Source of the DNA: Rhodospirillaceae bacterium
Lineage (GTDB): Bacteria; Pseudomonadota; Alphaproteobacteria; Rhodospirillales; Casp-alpha2
Assembly (NCBI GenBank): GCA_002686255.1
Contig: NZAZ01000026.1
Location: 11,092-50,644 of the forward strand
Direction of reading: 5' to 3'
DNA: 39,553 nt
The notes beneath the pieces were generated by a model. The model was given only the letters and a program-made list of their open reading frames with translations. It ran no database searches and had not been told where the DNA came from. The position numbers and the translations under genes were made by a program. This document shows, piece by piece, positions 23,008-33,050 of the stretch. Position 1 is the first letter of the stretch; every line of letters begins with the position of its first letter.

Positions 23008-24252
23008 TTGATCGCCGCCATCGAACGCCTGACGGACCTGGAATGGAAAGGCCAGGGCACCGTCTTCCTGGTCGCCTCGGGCCACGGCGGCACCCACTGG
23101 ATCGCCGCCACGTTCTACCTGCTTTTGCCGTTCATCACCCGCGATCTGGGCCTCACCTATGCCGAGGCCGGGTTGCTGGTGGCGGCGTTCCACCTCAGCG
23201 CCTTCGCCGCCAATTTCGGCAGCGGCCTGATCGTCGACGTCACCGGTAAGCGCGTCGTCTATCAGGTTGCGTCCCTGGCCGTCGGCGCCGCGGCCCTGCT
23301 CGGGAGCGGCGGGGCGGAAAGCGTGCTGTGGCTGTTCGCGATGGTGGTGCTGATCGGCGCCACCAACAACCTCTGGCACCCGCCGGCGATCTCGTTCCTG
23401 TCGGAGCATTTCCCCAGACAACGCGGCTATGCGCTGTCCATACATGCCTTGGGCGCCAACGTCGGCGACGCCGTGGCGCCGTTGGCGGCCGGCGCCTTGC
23501 TGGTGTGGTTAAGCTGGCGCGGGACGGCGTCGGTCAGCGCGTTGCCGGTGTTCGCGCTGGCGGCGTGGATCGCCTTCGCCCTGGCGCCCAGGGACAACCA
23601 GGGCCAACGCCGGGACGCCGCCGGTTCGGGGTTCGGCGACTATTGGCAAGGCGTGAAGGGGCTGGTCGGCGACCGGCTCATCGTGCGCCTGTCGCTGCTG
23701 GCCGGGTTCAGGACCATGGCGCAGATGGGCCTGCTGGTGTTCCTGCCGCTATACCTGGCCGACGTGGCGGGGATGGGGCCGTTGATGATGGGGGGGACGA
23801 TGATGGCGTTGCAGTTGGGCGGCATCTTCGCCTCGCCGATCGCCGGCGCGTGGTCGGACCGCATCGGGCGGCGGCCGGTGGTGCTGGCCGGGCTTTCGGC
23901 GTCGACGGTCTTGATCGTCGTCTTGACCGTCATCCGGAACGACGTTCTTTTCATCGCCGGCGTCTCGGTGCTGGGATTCGTCATGTATGCCGCCCGGCCG
24001 GTGATCCATAGCTGGATGATGGACCTGGCGCCGGCGAAAGTCGCCGCCAGCGCCACCAGCGTCATGTTCGGGGTGCAGGCCATGTTCGTCGCCGTCATCG
24101 TCACCGCCGGCGGCGCCGCCGCCGACCGTTGGGGGCTTGGCGTGGTGTTTTACCTGCTCGCCGCTTCGATGCTGATCGCCAACGTCCTGGTCTACCTGAT
24201 GCCCGGCCACGAACCGGGCCAAGGCGCCCCGGCCCCGGCCCCCAAGACCTGA
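23008..24252 (+). CDS. MFS transporter
   Basis: 414 aa with twelve predicted membrane segments in two six-helix halves. The cytoplasmic loop motif GAWSDRIGRRPVVLAG occurs at the start of the second half, and an HPPAISFLSEHFPRQRGYAL segment in the first. A secondary transporter of the inner membrane, direction and substrate unknown; organic acid or drug export are equally possible. The TTG start at 23008 is preceded by GCGGAGGG. Divergent from the crotonase gene at 22061, so the two may share a regulatory region. C-terminal tail is Pro/Ala-rich (GQGAPAPAPKT). Confidence 0.92.
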   Translation: MIAAIERLTDLEWKGQGTVFLVASGHGGTHWIAATFYLLLPFITRDLGLTYAEAGLLVAAFHLSAFAANFGSGLIVDVTGKRVVYQVASLAVGAAALLGSGGAESVLWLFAMVVLIGATNNLWHPPAISFLSEHFPRQRGYALSIHALGANVGDAVAPLAAGALLVWLSWRGTASVSALPVFALAAWIAFALAPRDNQGQRRDAAGSGFGDYWQGVKGLVGDRLIVRLSLLAGFRTMAQMGLLVFLPLYLADVAGMGPLMMGGTMMALQLGGIFASPIAGAWSDRIGRRPVVLAGLSASTVLIVVLTVIRNDVLFIAGVSVLGFVMYAARPVIHSWMMDLAPAKVAASATSVMFGVQAMFVAVIVTAGGAAADRWGLGVVFYLLAASMLIANVLVYLMPGHEPGQGAPAPAPKT

Positions 24253-24382
24253 TCCCCTTCTTTATCTTCGCCACGCCATTGATCGGCGGTGATGAACAGG
24301 GCACTCTGGACTGGTTTTGTTGGCGTGAGCCAGCACTCCTTGTCAATCCGAACCCGGCAAGCGATAACCTTCTCTGGATTGC

Positions 24383-25792
24383 ATGGGACAGATAACAGGA
24401 ATGGTCAAAGGAGATACCGACCCGGTCTGGAAAAGGCGTCTTCATCAGAAACCGCGCTCAAAAAAAAGCGCGCCCGTGCTGAAGCTGTTGAAAGGGTTCG
24501 AGCAATCCCAATGGTGGGACCCGGAGGACATAGAAGCCAAACAGTTCCGTCAAATGTCCCAACTGCTTGCCCATGCCCAGCGTTCCATTTCCCATTACGC
24601 TGAGACTCTGGGCCACGTAAATCCAGATGACGTCGAATCGCTGAAAGCGGGGCGCTGGTTCGACCTGCCGGTCTTGAAGCGCGATACCGTGAACAAATTG
24701 GGTGATGATCTGCTAAGCCGCACGATCCCCAAGTCCCACGGCCGCCTCAACCCCATATATACATCGGGAACAACCGGCCGCCCGGTACGTGTCGTCAGAA
24801 CCCTTTTCGCGCTAACCTACTGGTCCGCCTTCACGACCCGTGATCACATTTGGCACAACCGCATCATCAAGGGGAAGCTGGCTAGCATTCGCTCATCGGA
24901 AAAAAACTTCGCCCTGTATCCGAAGGGCGCGCGTCAAATCGCCTGGGGCTCGAAGGACGGCGTCTTCAAAACCGGTCCAAGCATAAGCCTCAACGTCAAC
25001 ACATCGATCCCGGACATGGCGGAATGGATCGCAAGGAATGAACCGGACCACATAGTATGTCTGCCCAACATCCTCAAGCGCCTTGCCCCATACTGCATAG
25101 AAAATGGCGTTACTTTTCCAAACCTCAGGGAAGTGCAGGTGCATGGAGAAAATTGCGGAGAACTGATCCGTCAACAGTGCCGGGAAGCCTGGGACGTCCC
25201 CTTGCATGATATATACACCAGCCGGGAAATTGGCTACATGGCGCTGCAATGCCCGAAGCATGATCACTACCACATTCAGAGCGAAGGTGTTTATCTGGAG
25301 ATCCTTGACGAGGACGGCCGGTCCTGCAACCCGGGAGAGATAGGACGGGTTATTGTCACGACCCTGCAAAACTACGCTATGCCGCTGATCCGCTATGAAG
25401 TAGGCGATTACGCGGAACGGGGCGAGCCCTGCGATTGCGGCCGCGGGCTGCCCGTGATCAACCGCATCCTGGGCCGGGAGCAGGAAATTCTGGTCCTGCC
25501 CACGGGCGAGCAGCGCTGGACCCTGTTGGGCAGCCCGGACGTGCGGGCCTTCATGGAAATGGCGCCGATCACTCAGTACCAGCTCGCCCATGTGGCCGCC
25601 GACAGGATCGAAGTTCGTCTCGCAACCAAACGGGACCTGACGGCGAACGAGGAAGCAAAAATCACCGAATGGGTCCGCAAGAAGCTGGGCTATCCGTTTG
25701 AAATCGGGTTCGCATATTCCGACGAGCTGCCCCTCACCAAAGCCGGAAAATTCAAGGATTTTGTGGTCGAATTCACCGCCAGCAAGGCGTAA
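24383..25792 (+). CDS. Phenylacetate-CoA ligase (PaaK/CapK) family adenylate-forming enzyme
   Basis: 469 aa of the ANL superfamily, PaaK-like branch. Nucleotide-binding loop YTSGTTGRPVRVVR, mid-domain motif DIYTSREIGYMALQCP, LIRYEVGDYAERG, a Cys pair CDCGRG, and the C-terminal lid starting at INRILGREQEILVLP, ending LPLTKAGKFKDFVVEF. It would activate an aryl or other carboxylate with ATP to an acyl-AMP and then CoA ester; many CapK-like members act in polysaccharide or natural-product pathways, so the acid is unknown. Start uncertain: ATG 24383 lacks a clear ribosome-binding site, and ATG 24401 is the alternative. Codon use is less GC-biased than neighbours, hinting at transfer. Ends 7 bp before the convergent GST. 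Confidence 0.88.
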   Translation: MGQITGMVKGDTDPVWKRRLHQKPRSKKSAPVLKLLKGFEQSQWWDPEDIEAKQFRQMSQLLAHAQRSISHYAETLGHVNPDDVESLKAGRWFDLPVLKRDTVNKLGDDLLSRTIPKSHGRLNPIYTSGTTGRPVRVVRTLFALTYWSAFTTRDHIWHNRIIKGKLASIRSSEKNFALYPKGARQIAWGSKDGVFKTGPSISLNVNTSIPDMAEWIARNEPDHIVCLPNILKRLAPYCIENGVTFPNLREVQVHGENCGELIRQQCREAWDVPLHDIYTSREIGYMALQCPKHDHYHIQSEGVYLEILDEDGRSCNPGEIGRVIVTTLQNYAMPLIRYEVGDYAERGEPCDCGRGLPVINRILGREQEILVLPTGEQRWTLLGSPDVRAFMEMAPITQYQLAHVAADRIEVRLATKRDLTANEEAKITEWVRKKLGYPFEIGFAYSDELPLTKAGKFKDFVVEFTASKA

Positions 25793-25799
25793 GGCGGGG

Positions 25800-26423
25800 T
25801 CATTCCATGGTGATGGAGGCGACGTGTTCGCGGTAGGCCGGGCGTTCCTTGAGCCGTTCGTAATAGGCTGCCAGCCGCGGCAGCGCCGGGCGGTCGACGT
25901 CCAGCAGATACCAGCGGTTGACCGAACAGCCGATGGGGATATCGCCGATGGTCGGCTCGCCGCCGGTGATGAAATCGTGCTTTTCCAGTTGCGCCTCCAC
26001 CAGCCGCCACAACCGGCCAGCCTGCCCGGCGGCTTTTTTTTCGGCTTCCCTGTCGCGGTCCCCGGGCGCGGTGCGGACCTGGCCCCAGAAGATCACCGTC
26101 ATCGGCGGGTGCATGCGGGTCAGGTACCAGTCCATCCACTGGCTGGCCAGCCCCCGCCCGGCGGCATCGGTTGCCAACCAGGGCGGGCCGCCGCGGGTTT
26201 CGGCCAGGTAGCGGACGATGGTGTTGGATTCCCACAGCACCACCTCGCCGTCCTCCATGGTCGGCACCAGGCCGTTGGGGTTAAGGCCTAAGTATTCAGG
26301 CGTGTCGTTGCCGCCGTATTTGCCGCCGATGTCGGCGCGTTCGACCTCGACGCCCAGTTCGGCCGCGCACCACATGACCTTTTGCACGTTGATGGACGAC
26401 GACCGCCCCAGGATCTTCAACAT
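25800..26423 (-). CDS. Glutathione S-transferase family protein
   Basis: 207 aa. N-terminal thioredoxin-fold domain (LKILGRSSSINVQKVMWCAA) with Ser8-Ser9-Ser10 near the glutathione sulfur position, conserved cis-Pro segment NPNGLVPTMEDG, and glutathione-binding WESNTIVRYLAE. The all-helical C-terminal domain has GGEPTIGDIPIGCSVNRW. Likely cytosolic, conjugating or reducing small electrophiles; theta-like by the Ser residues. The ATG follows GGGGGGCAACCG. It is 21 bp downstream of the response regulator on the same strand and may share its transcript. Confidence 0.93.
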   Translation of the reverse strand: MLKILGRSSSINVQKVMWCAAELGVEVERADIGGKYGGNDTPEYLGLNPNGLVPTMEDGEVVLWESNTIVRYLAETRGGPPWLATDAAGRGLASQWMDWYLTRMHPPMTVIFWGQVRTAPGDRDREAEKKAAGQAGRLWRLVEAQLEKHDFITGGEPTIGDIPIGCSVNRWYLLDVDRPALPRLAAYYERLKERPAYREHVASITME

Positions 26424-26444
26424 CGGTTGCCCCCCGGTTCCGGC

Positions 26445-27155
26445 CTATTCCAATTGGGCGCTGAACTTGTAGCCGCAGCCGACGACGGTGATGATGATTT
26501 CCGGCTTCTTCGGGTATTTTTCGATTTTCTTCCTGATCCGGCTGACGAGAACGTCGATCAAACGGTCCGCCGGCGCGTCGGCGTCCCGGCTGACGGCGTC
26601 GAGCAGATAGTCACGGCTGAGCACCCTGTTCGGCGCCCTGGCCAGGGCGGCGAGAAGGTTGAACTCGGCCCGGGTCAGGGGCACCTTTTTACCCTTGCCG
26701 TCGGTGAGGCTGTGGCCGCCGGCGTCCAGGGTCCAGCCTTCGAACCGGAAAACCTCCGTCCGTTCCCGCAGGGCCTCGTCGGCGGTCCCGGTATCGGCGC
26801 GGCCGAGCATGTTGCGCACCCGCAGGATCAGCTCTTCGGGGTCGAAGGGTTTGGTCAAATAGTCGTCGGCGCCGATCTCCAGGGCCGCGAGGCGGTCTTT
26901 CTGCTCTTTCCTCGCCGTCAGCACGATGATCGGCAACGACGACCGGGCCCGGACCTGCCGCACCAGCACCAAACCGTCTTCGTCGGGAAGACCAAGGTCG
27001 AGCAGTATCAGGTCGATGGCCTCGGAATCGATGCAGGCGAGCATTTCCTTGCCGTTGCCGGCAAGGCTGACCTTGAAGCTCTCGTTCTGCATGTAGGCCG
27101 CCAACAGGGACTGGACCAATTCGTCGTCTTCGACGATCAGTAAATGTTTGTCCAT
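26445..27155 (-). CDS. OmpR/PhoB-family response regulator
   Basis: 236 aa two-domain regulator. The receiver domain (1-120) has the acidic pair Asp10-Asp11, phosphoacceptor Asp53 (LILLDLGLPDEDG), Thr in IIVLTA and Lys in DYLTKPFDPEEL. The C-terminal winged-helix domain (about 140-232) includes LTRAEFNLLAALARAPNRVL and VLVSRIRKKIEKYP, ending VVGCGYKFSAQ, typical of OmpR transcription-activation wings. No histidine kinase is adjacent; the orphan kinase at 14565 is a possible but unproven partner. The GST gene follows on the same strand, and the TolC/adhesin-module locus lies upstream, divergent. Confidence 0.95.
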   Translation of the reverse strand: MDKHLLIVEDDELVQSLLAAYMQNESFKVSLAGNGKEMLACIDSEAIDLILLDLGLPDEDGLVLVRQVRARSSLPIIVLTARKEQKDRLAALEIGADDYLTKPFDPEELILRVRNMLGRADTGTADEALRERTEVFRFEGWTLDAGGHSLTDGKGKKVPLTRAEFNLLAALARAPNRVLSRDYLLDAVSRDADAPADRLIDVLVSRIRKKIEKYPKKPEIIITVVGCGYKFSAQLE

Positions 27156-27192
27156 GGTTCGGTGGCTTCCACCGCAGGTTGTTACATCCGTT

Positions 27193-27221
27193 CATATAGA
27201 CTTTATATCTCGTTCATTCAA
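27193..27221 (-). promoter_or_regulatory. Candidate sigma-70 promoter for the response regulator
   Basis: On the minus strand TTGAAT (27216-27221) and TATATG (27193-27198) are separated by 17 bases, each 4/6 to consensus, in a locally AT-rich stretch. Transcription would begin about 30 bases before the response regulator start codon. Matches are moderate, so this is a candidate only. Confidence 0.35.
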
Positions 27222-27304
27222 GCGCAACAGCCCTTCTTTAGAAATTAAACCCATGGCGGCAACCGAAGACCCGATTTAACGACACGCCAGAGGTGTAGAG
27301 GTCG

Positions 27305-27652
27305 ATGAAGAACACGGATACCAACATTCATTTCGGTCCCTTGGACTTGCCTTCCAATTCGGTTGATTTGGTAACGGTCCTTGCCCCCGTTCGTGGCGCC
27401 ACGGCCATTCTGCCGGCCGGGTATCCCCTCCGGTGGGCGACGTTTTCACGCCAGAAATCGCACCTGATCGTGCAAGCCGACGGTCATCCCCGGGTCGTGG
27501 TCCCCCATTTCTTCACCAGCGGTGGGCAAACCACGGTGGCGACCGGGGACGGCATCGAGGTATCGAGGCACATGGTGATGTTGATGGCCAACCTATCGTT
27601 GAGGGTGGAAAAAGCCCTGAACGCCCTGGCCGTCCCCAGCGGCGACTCCTGA
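27305..27652 (+). CDS. Free-standing small protein resembling the N-terminal module of T1SS adhesins
   Basis: 115 aa, no signal peptide, no membrane segment. The middle (about residues 36-75) reads ILPAGYPLRWATFSRQKSHL, then IVQADGHPRVVVPHFFTSGG. This follows the pattern 'P-A-x-F-xR-x-x-x-x-L-x-v-x-x-dG-x-x-v-v-v-x-x-ff' that I recall at the extreme N-terminus of alphaproteobacterial type I-secreted RTX/cadherin-like giants. Here the protein stops after 115 residues with no repeats following. The neighbour downstream, convergent, is a TolC-like export protein. It could be a truncated adhesin, a remnant, or a stand-alone regulator of surface retention. The ribosome-binding site is weak. The family link is from pattern memory and needs a profile search. 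Confidence 0.6.
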   Translation: MKNTDTNIHFGPLDLPSNSVDLVTVLAPVRGATAILPAGYPLRWATFSRQKSHLIVQADGHPRVVVPHFFTSGGQTTVATGDGIEVSRHMVMLMANLSLRVEKALNALAVPSGDS

Positions 27653-27690
27653 ACGGCCCTATTTCCATTTTTTGAGGCCGGTAAAGGTCG

Positions 27691-28995
27691 TCAATAAAGG
27701 TTGAGACCCACCGGGTTGAGCAGGCCCATGGTCAGAAGCAACTGGTAAACGGCCAACTGTTCGTCATAGGACGCAGAGGTGAAGTTGATCTGGGCGTTGT
27801 TGACCTCGTTCTCGGCGTCCATCACGTTGATCACCGTTTCCTTGCCGGCTTCGTGCAGCTGTTGCCGGGACGAGAACACCTCGGACGCGATGTTGACGGC
27901 GTTTTCCAGAAGTTCCAGGCGTTGCCGGGACGTCAACAGCGCCTGCCAGGCGAGCTTGGTCTGCTCGATCACCTTGCGCGAGGTGAAATCGTATGAGTCC
28001 TTGCTGGCGCCTAGATCGAAGGACGCCTGGGCCATGAGGTTGCGCGTCGAAAAGCCGGTAAACACGTTCCACGTGGCGCGCAGGGTCACCGAATAATCAC
28101 GCCTGACGCCGAGCACGGCCCCGGCGTTCTTTTCGAAACTCCAGGCGCTTTCGAGATCGATGATCGGGTACAGCTCGGCCTGAACCATCCGCTTGCGTTC
28201 CCGCGCCACCTCGATGTTGACACTGGTGTTGCCGAGGGCAGGATTGCCGAGCAGGGCCAGATCAATGGCCCGGTCCAATTGGCTCGGCACCATTTCCACC
28301 GGGGCCACCGGGTCCGTCATCGCGTTGAGGTCCGGCGCGTGGTTAAAGGTCTGGGTGTAGCGGCTGATGGTATCCACCAGTGCGCCTTCGAGAGAGACCC
28401 GGCGCTCCTTGGCCACCTGCAAGCGGGACTTGGCCTGCAAGACATCGACGGCGACGCCCGTGCCGCGTTGGACGCGTTCATCTTCCAGCTTCAGCTGCTG
28501 CCGGATGGTAGCTTCGTTCTCACGCGACAGTTCGGTCAGCAGGTTCTGCTTCAACACGTTGACATAGGCGTTGATGCCTTCGAACACGATGTTCTGGCGC
28601 GTCCCCTCCAGGGTCATCTGCGACAGTTCCTTGTTCAATTGCGCCGTTCGTACGCTCGAGGTGGTCAAAAAGCCGTTGAACAAGTTCTGGATGACGCTGA
28701 CGCTGCCCCGTTCGGCGGTCCGGGACGAAGGCTTGCCTCCCTGGCCGTCGTCCTGTTGGCGTTCGGCGGGGCTGTCGATGACTTCCTGGGTGATATCGCC
28801 GGTCACGGAAATTTGGGGGTAGAAATCGGACGCCGAGCGCTTGATCTCTTCGCGTGACGATTCCACCAACTTGTAGGCGGCGCGGATATTCGGATGGTCG
28901 AGAAGCAAGGTCGCCAGTTCCTCTTCCAGCGACGCGGCGAAAACAGGCCCCGCGGCGACAAGGCTCAAAACCCCCACCGCCAGCATCGGCGCCAT
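27691..28995 (-). CDS. TolC-family outer-membrane efflux/type I secretion protein
   Basis: 434 aa from the ATG at 28995, chosen for AGGTGG 7 bases upstream and because it directly begins a signal peptide (MAPMLAVGVLSLVAAGPVFA). The longer in-frame extension to 29097 has no such sequence. The mature protein has the two repeated helical/beta halves of OEP/TolC: LLLDHPNIRAAYKLVESSRE with SASDFYPQISVTGDITQE in the first, LALLGNPALGNTSVNIEVAR with AELYPIIDLESAWSFEKNAG in the second. It forms a trimeric channel across the outer membrane for type I secretion or efflux. No ABC exporter or membrane-fusion gene is beside it, so its partners are elsewhere. The nearby adhesin-like module suggests a link to type I secretion. 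Confidence 0.93.
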   Translation of the reverse strand: MAPMLAVGVLSLVAAGPVFAASLEEELATLLLDHPNIRAAYKLVESSREEIKRSASDFYPQISVTGDITQEVIDSPAERQQDDGQGGKPSSRTAERGSVSVIQNLFNGFLTTSSVRTAQLNKELSQMTLEGTRQNIVFEGINAYVNVLKQNLLTELSRENEATIRQQLKLEDERVQRGTGVAVDVLQAKSRLQVAKERRVSLEGALVDTISRYTQTFNHAPDLNAMTDPVAPVEMVPSQLDRAIDLALLGNPALGNTSVNIEVARERKRMVQAELYPIIDLESAWSFEKNAGAVLGVRRDYSVTLRATWNVFTGFSTRNLMAQASFDLGASKDSYDFTSRKVIEQTKLAWQALLTSRQRLELLENAVNIASEVFSSRQQLHEAGKETVINVMDAENEVNNAQINFTSASYDEQLAVYQLLLTMGLLNPVGLNLY

Positions 28996-29224
28996 TCGCT
29001 TGCCACCTAAAACCACCACATCAAAACCCGATGTCGGACCCTTTCGAATCCAGAATCGAGAGAGTCTAACGACAACGGAATCGACGGTCAAACGCACGAA
29101 GGCCGGAAAGTCCCGGAAAACAAGGGATTTAGGAGAATTCGGCGGTATTTCAGGCGTAATGGCCTACTATATGGATGAACTTTTGCGGTCTGAAACCACG
29201 AAATGTGGGGTTGAATAAGACGGA

Positions 29225-32200
29225 TTAGGGTTCCGATTCGCCCCCGACTTCTTGTTTCCCAAACCCACCCCCGCCAGGTGTCTCGATGACGAAAACGTCG
29301 CCGGGGTTCATGGCGGTGCTGCCGGTGGCCTCCAATTCCTCCACGGCGCCGTTGGTGCGCTCGACCCAATTGCGGCCGACGGCGCCCGGCTCGCCCCCGT
29401 CGAGGCCGTGGGGAGGCACCTTGCGGTGCTCCGAAAGGACCGCCGCCGTCATCGGTTCCAGGAAACGGATCCGCCGCACCGCGCCGTCGCCGCCCCGGTG
29501 CCGGCCTTGGCCGCCCGAGCCGTGGCGGATGGAGAAACTTTCCAGGATCACCGGGAACCGCCATTCCAGAACCTCGGGGTCGGTGAGCCTGGAATTGGTC
29601 ATATGGGTCTGTACCGCATCGGTGCCGTCGAAGTCGGGCCCGGCGCCCGAACCGCCGCAAACGGTTTCGTAATATTGATAATCCTCGTCGCCGAAGGTGA
29701 AATTGTTCATGGTCCCCTGGGCCGCCGCCATCACGCCCAAGGCGCCGAAAAGGGCGTCGGTCACGCACTGCGAGGTTTCGACGTTGCCGGCGACGACGGC
29801 CGCCGGAAAGCGCGGGTTCAGCATCGAACCCTTGGGGATGGCGATGTCCAAGGGCTTCAGGCAGCCGCCGTTGAGCGGGATGTCGTCATCGACGAGGGCG
29901 CGGAAGACGTAAAGCACCGCCGCCCTGCAAACGGCGGCCGGGGCATTGAAATTGTTCTTGGTCTGCCTCGACGTGCCGGCGAAGTCGATCTTGGCGCCGC
30001 GGGTCTTTTTCTGGATCGAAATCTTGACCTTTATCTGGGCGCCGTTGTCCATTTTGGCGGCGAACGAACCGGCCTTGAGCACGTCGAGCACCCGGCGTAC
30101 GGATTCCTCGGCGTTGTCCTGGACATGGCCCATGTAGGCCCGAACCACGTCGAGGCCGAAGTGGCCGACCATCTTGCGGAGTTCCCGGACGCCTTTTTCG
30201 TTGGCGGCGATCTGGGCCTCCAGGTCGGCCAGGTTCTGGTTCGGGTTGCGGGCCGGATAGGGGCCTTCGGCCAACAGCGCCAGAAGTTCCTTTTCCCTTA
30301 GCCGCCCTTCCCGGGCGAGGACGAAATTGTCGATCAACACCCCTTCCTCTTTGATACTGGTGCTGTCCGGCGGCATGGAACCCGGCGTCACCCCCCCGAT
30401 ATCGGCGTGGTGACCCCGTGACCCGGCGTAGAACAACAATTCATTACCCTCGGCGTCGTACACCGGGGTGATGACGGTAATGTCCGGCAGATGGGTGCCG
30501 CCGTTGTAGGGCGCATTCAGCGCATAGACGTCACCGGGCTTCATGGTGGCTTCGTTTTCGCGGATCACCACCTGGATGCTTTCGCTCATGGATCCCAAAT
30601 GCACGGGCATGTGTGGCGCGTTGGCGATCAGGCCGCCGTCGCGGTCGAAGACGGCGCAGGAAAAGTCGAGCCGTTCCTTGATGTTGACCGAATAGGACGT
30701 GTTGGCCAGGGTCGACCCCATTTGTTCGGCGATGGACATGAACAGGTTGTTGAAGATTTCCAGCATCACCGGGTCGGCGTCGGTGCCCGCGGCAGAAGCT
30801 TTCGGGCGTGGCTCGGCACGGCTCAACACCAGATGCCCCAAGGCCGTTATTTCGGCCCGCCAGCCCGGTTCGACGACGGTGGTGGCGTTGGCTTCGATGA
30901 TGATGGCGGATCCGTCGATGCGGTTGCCGGGCAGCAGCGCTTCGCTGTTGTAAACCGGGGTGTCACGCCATTCGGATTCCGTATACATGCGCACCACGTC
31001 GTGGGGCCGAAGGTCGGGGATACCGGGGATATACTGGATTTTGGGGTCCGAGATGGGTTCGGACGCGCCGATGGCCTCGACCGAGACGGCCTCGACGACG
31101 TAACCCCTATCCGGCGACGAAAACCCGAAGCGCCGCTTGTGGGTGTCGACGAAGGCATCGATCATCGCCTGGCGGTCGCCGAAGGGAACGACAAGCGCCG
31201 TATCGGTGCCTTCGTAGCGAAGGTGGACCTTGCGGACGACGGTAATGTTGTCGTCGGCTATCCCCTGATCGGCGATTTCCCGGCGCGCCTCGGCTTCCAA
31301 CCCGTCCAGCCGCTCGGCCAGCTTCGGCGTGACGGCTTCCTCCAGGGGCGCTTCGACCGCTTTTTCCCTGAGCGCCCGGATGTCGGCCAGCCCCATGCCA
31401 AAGGCGCTGAGCACGCCGGCGAAGGGATGAATGAAGATACGTTCCATGCCCAGCGCGTCGGCGACCCGGCAGGCGTGCTGGCCGCCGGCGCCGCCGAAAC
31501 AGTTGAGCGCATATTCGGTGACGTCGTAACCGCGCTGCACGGATATCTGCTTTATGGCGTTGGCCATGTTCTCGACCGCGATCTTCAGAAACCCCCCGGC
31601 CACTTCTTCAGGCGTTGGCGGGGTCTTGGATTTGGATTTTCGGGTCGCGGCGGCGATGTCGCGGGCGAATTCGGCGAAACGATGCCGGACCTCGTTCTCG
31701 TCCAGGGGCTGATCGGCGTTATGGCCGAAGAGCTTGGGGAAATAGGCCGGCTGAATCCTGCCCAGCATTACGTTGCAGTCGGTGACCGTCAGCGGCCCGC
31801 CGCGGCGATAACAGGCCGGTCCCGGGTCGGCGCCGGCGGAATCGGGGCCGACGCGGTAGCGCTGTCCGTCGAAATGCAGGATCGAGCCGCCGCCCGCGGC
31901 CACGGTATGAATGCGCATCATCGGCGCGCGCATGCGCACCCCGGCGACGGTGGTCTCGAAGGCACGCTCGAATTCGCCGTCGAAATGGGAAACGTCGGTT
32001 GACGTGCCGCCCATGTCGAAGCCGATGACTTTGTCGAAACCGCCCATGGCCGCGGTCCGGGCCATGCCGACGACGCCGCCGGCGGGGCCGGAAAGGATGC
32101 TGTCCTTGCCCTGGAACAGCTTGGCGTCCGTCAGTCCGCCGTTGGACTGCATGAACTGCAGCCGGGTGCCCGGCCCGCTGTCCTGGTCCGCCAGTTCGGC

Positions 32201-32890
32201 GGAAACTCGGTTCACATATCGCCTGAGGATGGGAGAAAGATAGGCGTCCACCACCGTGGTGTCGCCGCGCGATACCAGCTTCATCAGCGGGCTGACCCGG
32301 CGTGAGGCCGAGACCTGGTTGAACCCCACTTCCAGGGCCAGGCCGGTGACGATTTTTTCGTGCCCCGGATGCCGGTAGCCGTGCATGAAGACGATTGCCG
32401 CGGACCGGATACCGTCGTCGAAGGCGGCTTGCAAATCCGCCCGCACCGCGTCCGGGTCCGGGGCGGTCAGGATTTCGCCGGCGGCGTTCAGGCGTTCATC
32501 GACCTCGATGACCCGCTCATAAAGCATTTCCGGAAGCCGGATGTGGCGCTCGAACAGCTTTGGCCGGTTCTGGCAACCGATCCGAAGCGCATCGGCGAAC
32601 CCTTTGGTGATGACCAGGACCGTACGGTCGCCGGTCCGTTCCAATAGCGCGTTGGTGGCCACCGTGGTTCCCATGCGGACGACTTCGACGGTGTCGGTCG
32701 GGATGGGATCGTGCGCGGCCAGGCCCAGCAGGTCGCGGATTCCCCGCAACGCCGCGTCCTGGTAACGGTACGGGTTTTCCGACAACAGCTTGTGGGTGAC
32801 CAGCTTGCCGTCCGGGCGCCTGGCCACCAGGTCGGTAAACGTGCCCCCCCGGTCGATCCAAATCTGCCAGGCCCCTGTGCCGGTCATCAT
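29225..32890 (-). CDS. Fused hydantoinase A/B, 5-oxoprolinase family
   Basis: About 1,221 aa, close to the length of fused ATP-dependent 5-oxoprolinases (about 1,250-1,290). The N-terminal HyuA half begins with the phosphate-binding [16 protein letters not shown]. It continues with [20 protein letters not shown] and [20 protein letters not shown], and ends about residue 690. The HyuB half starts near [20 protein letters not shown] and has [14 protein letters not shown] and [20 protein letters not shown]. The family hydrolyses 5-oxoproline, hydantoins or related lactams with ATP. In bacteria the two halves are often separate genes. Start taken as ATG 32890 (GGGGGTGGGT before it); GTG 32896 is possible. 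It stands alone, divergent from the 2-hydroxyacid dehydrogenase. Confidence 0.93.
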   Translation of the reverse strand: MMTGTGAWQIWIDRGGTFTDLVARRPDGKLVTHKLLSENPYRYQDAALRGIRDLLGLAAHDPIPTDTVEVVRMGTTVATNALLERTGDRTVLVITKGFADALRIGCQNRPKLFERHIRLPEMLYERVIEVDERLNAAGEILTAPDPDAVRADLQAAFDDGIRSAAIVFMHGYRHPGHEKIVTGLALEVGFNQVSASRRVSPLMKLVSRGDTTVVDAYLSPILRRYVNRVSAELADQDSGPGTRLQFMQSNGGLTDAKLFQGKDSILSGPAGGVVGMARTAAMGGFDKVIGFDMGGTSTDVSHFDGEFERAFETTVAGVRMRAPMMRIHTVAAGGGSILHFDGQRYRVGPDSAGADPGPACYRRGGPLTVTDCNVMLGRIQPAYFPKLFGHNADQPLDENEVRHRFAEFARDIAAATRKSKSKTPPTPEEVAGGFLKIAVENMANAIKQISVQRGYDVTEYALNCFGGAGGQHACRVADALGMERIFIHPFAGVLSAFGMGLADIRALREKAVEAPLEEAVTPKLAERLDGLEAEARREIADQGIADDNITVVRKVHLRYEGTDTALVVPFGDRQAMIDAFVDTHKRRFGFSSPDRGYVVEAVSVEAIGASEPISDPKIQYIPGIPDLRPHDVVRMYTESEWRDTPVYNSEALLPGNRIDGSAIIIEANATTVVEPGWRAEITALGHLVLSRAEPRPKASAAGTDADPVMLEIFNNLFMSIAEQMGSTLANTSYSVNIKERLDFSCAVFDRDGGLIANAPHMPVHLGSMSESIQVVIRENEATMKPGDVYALNAPYNGGTHLPDITVITPVYDAEGNELLFYAGSRGHHADIGGVTPGSMPPDSTSIKEEGVLIDNFVLAREGRLREKELLALLAEGPYPARNPNQNLADLEAQIAANEKGVRELRKMVGHFGLDVVRAYMGHVQDNAEESVRRVLDVLKAGSFAAKMDNGAQIKVKISIQKKTRGAKIDFAGTSRQTKNNFNAPAAVCRAAVLYVFRALVDDDIPLNGGCLKPLDIAIPKGSMLNPRFPAAVVAGNVETSQCVTDALFGALGVMAAAQGTMNNFTFGDEDYQYYETVCGGSGAGPDFDGTDAVQTHMTNSRLTDPEVLEWRFPVILESFSIRHGSGGQGRHRGGDGAVRRIRFLEPMTAAVLSEHRKVPPHGLDGGEPGAVGRNWVERTNGAVEELEATGSTAMNPGDVFVIETPGGGGFGKQEVGGESEP

Positions 32891-32910
32891 ACCCACCCCC
32901 GTTAAACCCC

Positions 32911-32940
32911 ATTATATAAAGGAAAGCCGGAGTATGGGAA
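32911..32940 (-). promoter_or_regulatory. Candidate promoter of the oxoprolinase gene
   Basis: On the minus strand a perfect TATAAT (32911-32916) has TTCCCA (32935-32940; 4/6 to TTGACA) 18 bases upstream. Transcription would start about 14 bases before the ATG, giving a very short leader. The -10 match is strong, the -35 weak. Confidence 0.4.
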
Positions 32941-33050
32941 AACCCGGCCTTGTGGGCTATGCCCCCTTGGGTTGTTCCCGGGCCTTGGCGCGGCTACAAC
33001 CGTTATTGGGAAAGCCAGTCCCGGTTTGGCAAAGGCAGGAAAAGGCGCCG

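Noticed and set aside
30491..32002. 503-codon frame opposite the oxoprolinase gene
   Set aside because: It lies wholly inside and antisense to the HyuA-HyuB gene with clear family motifs; composition (Gly/His/Asp/Val-rich) is that of an antisense shadow.
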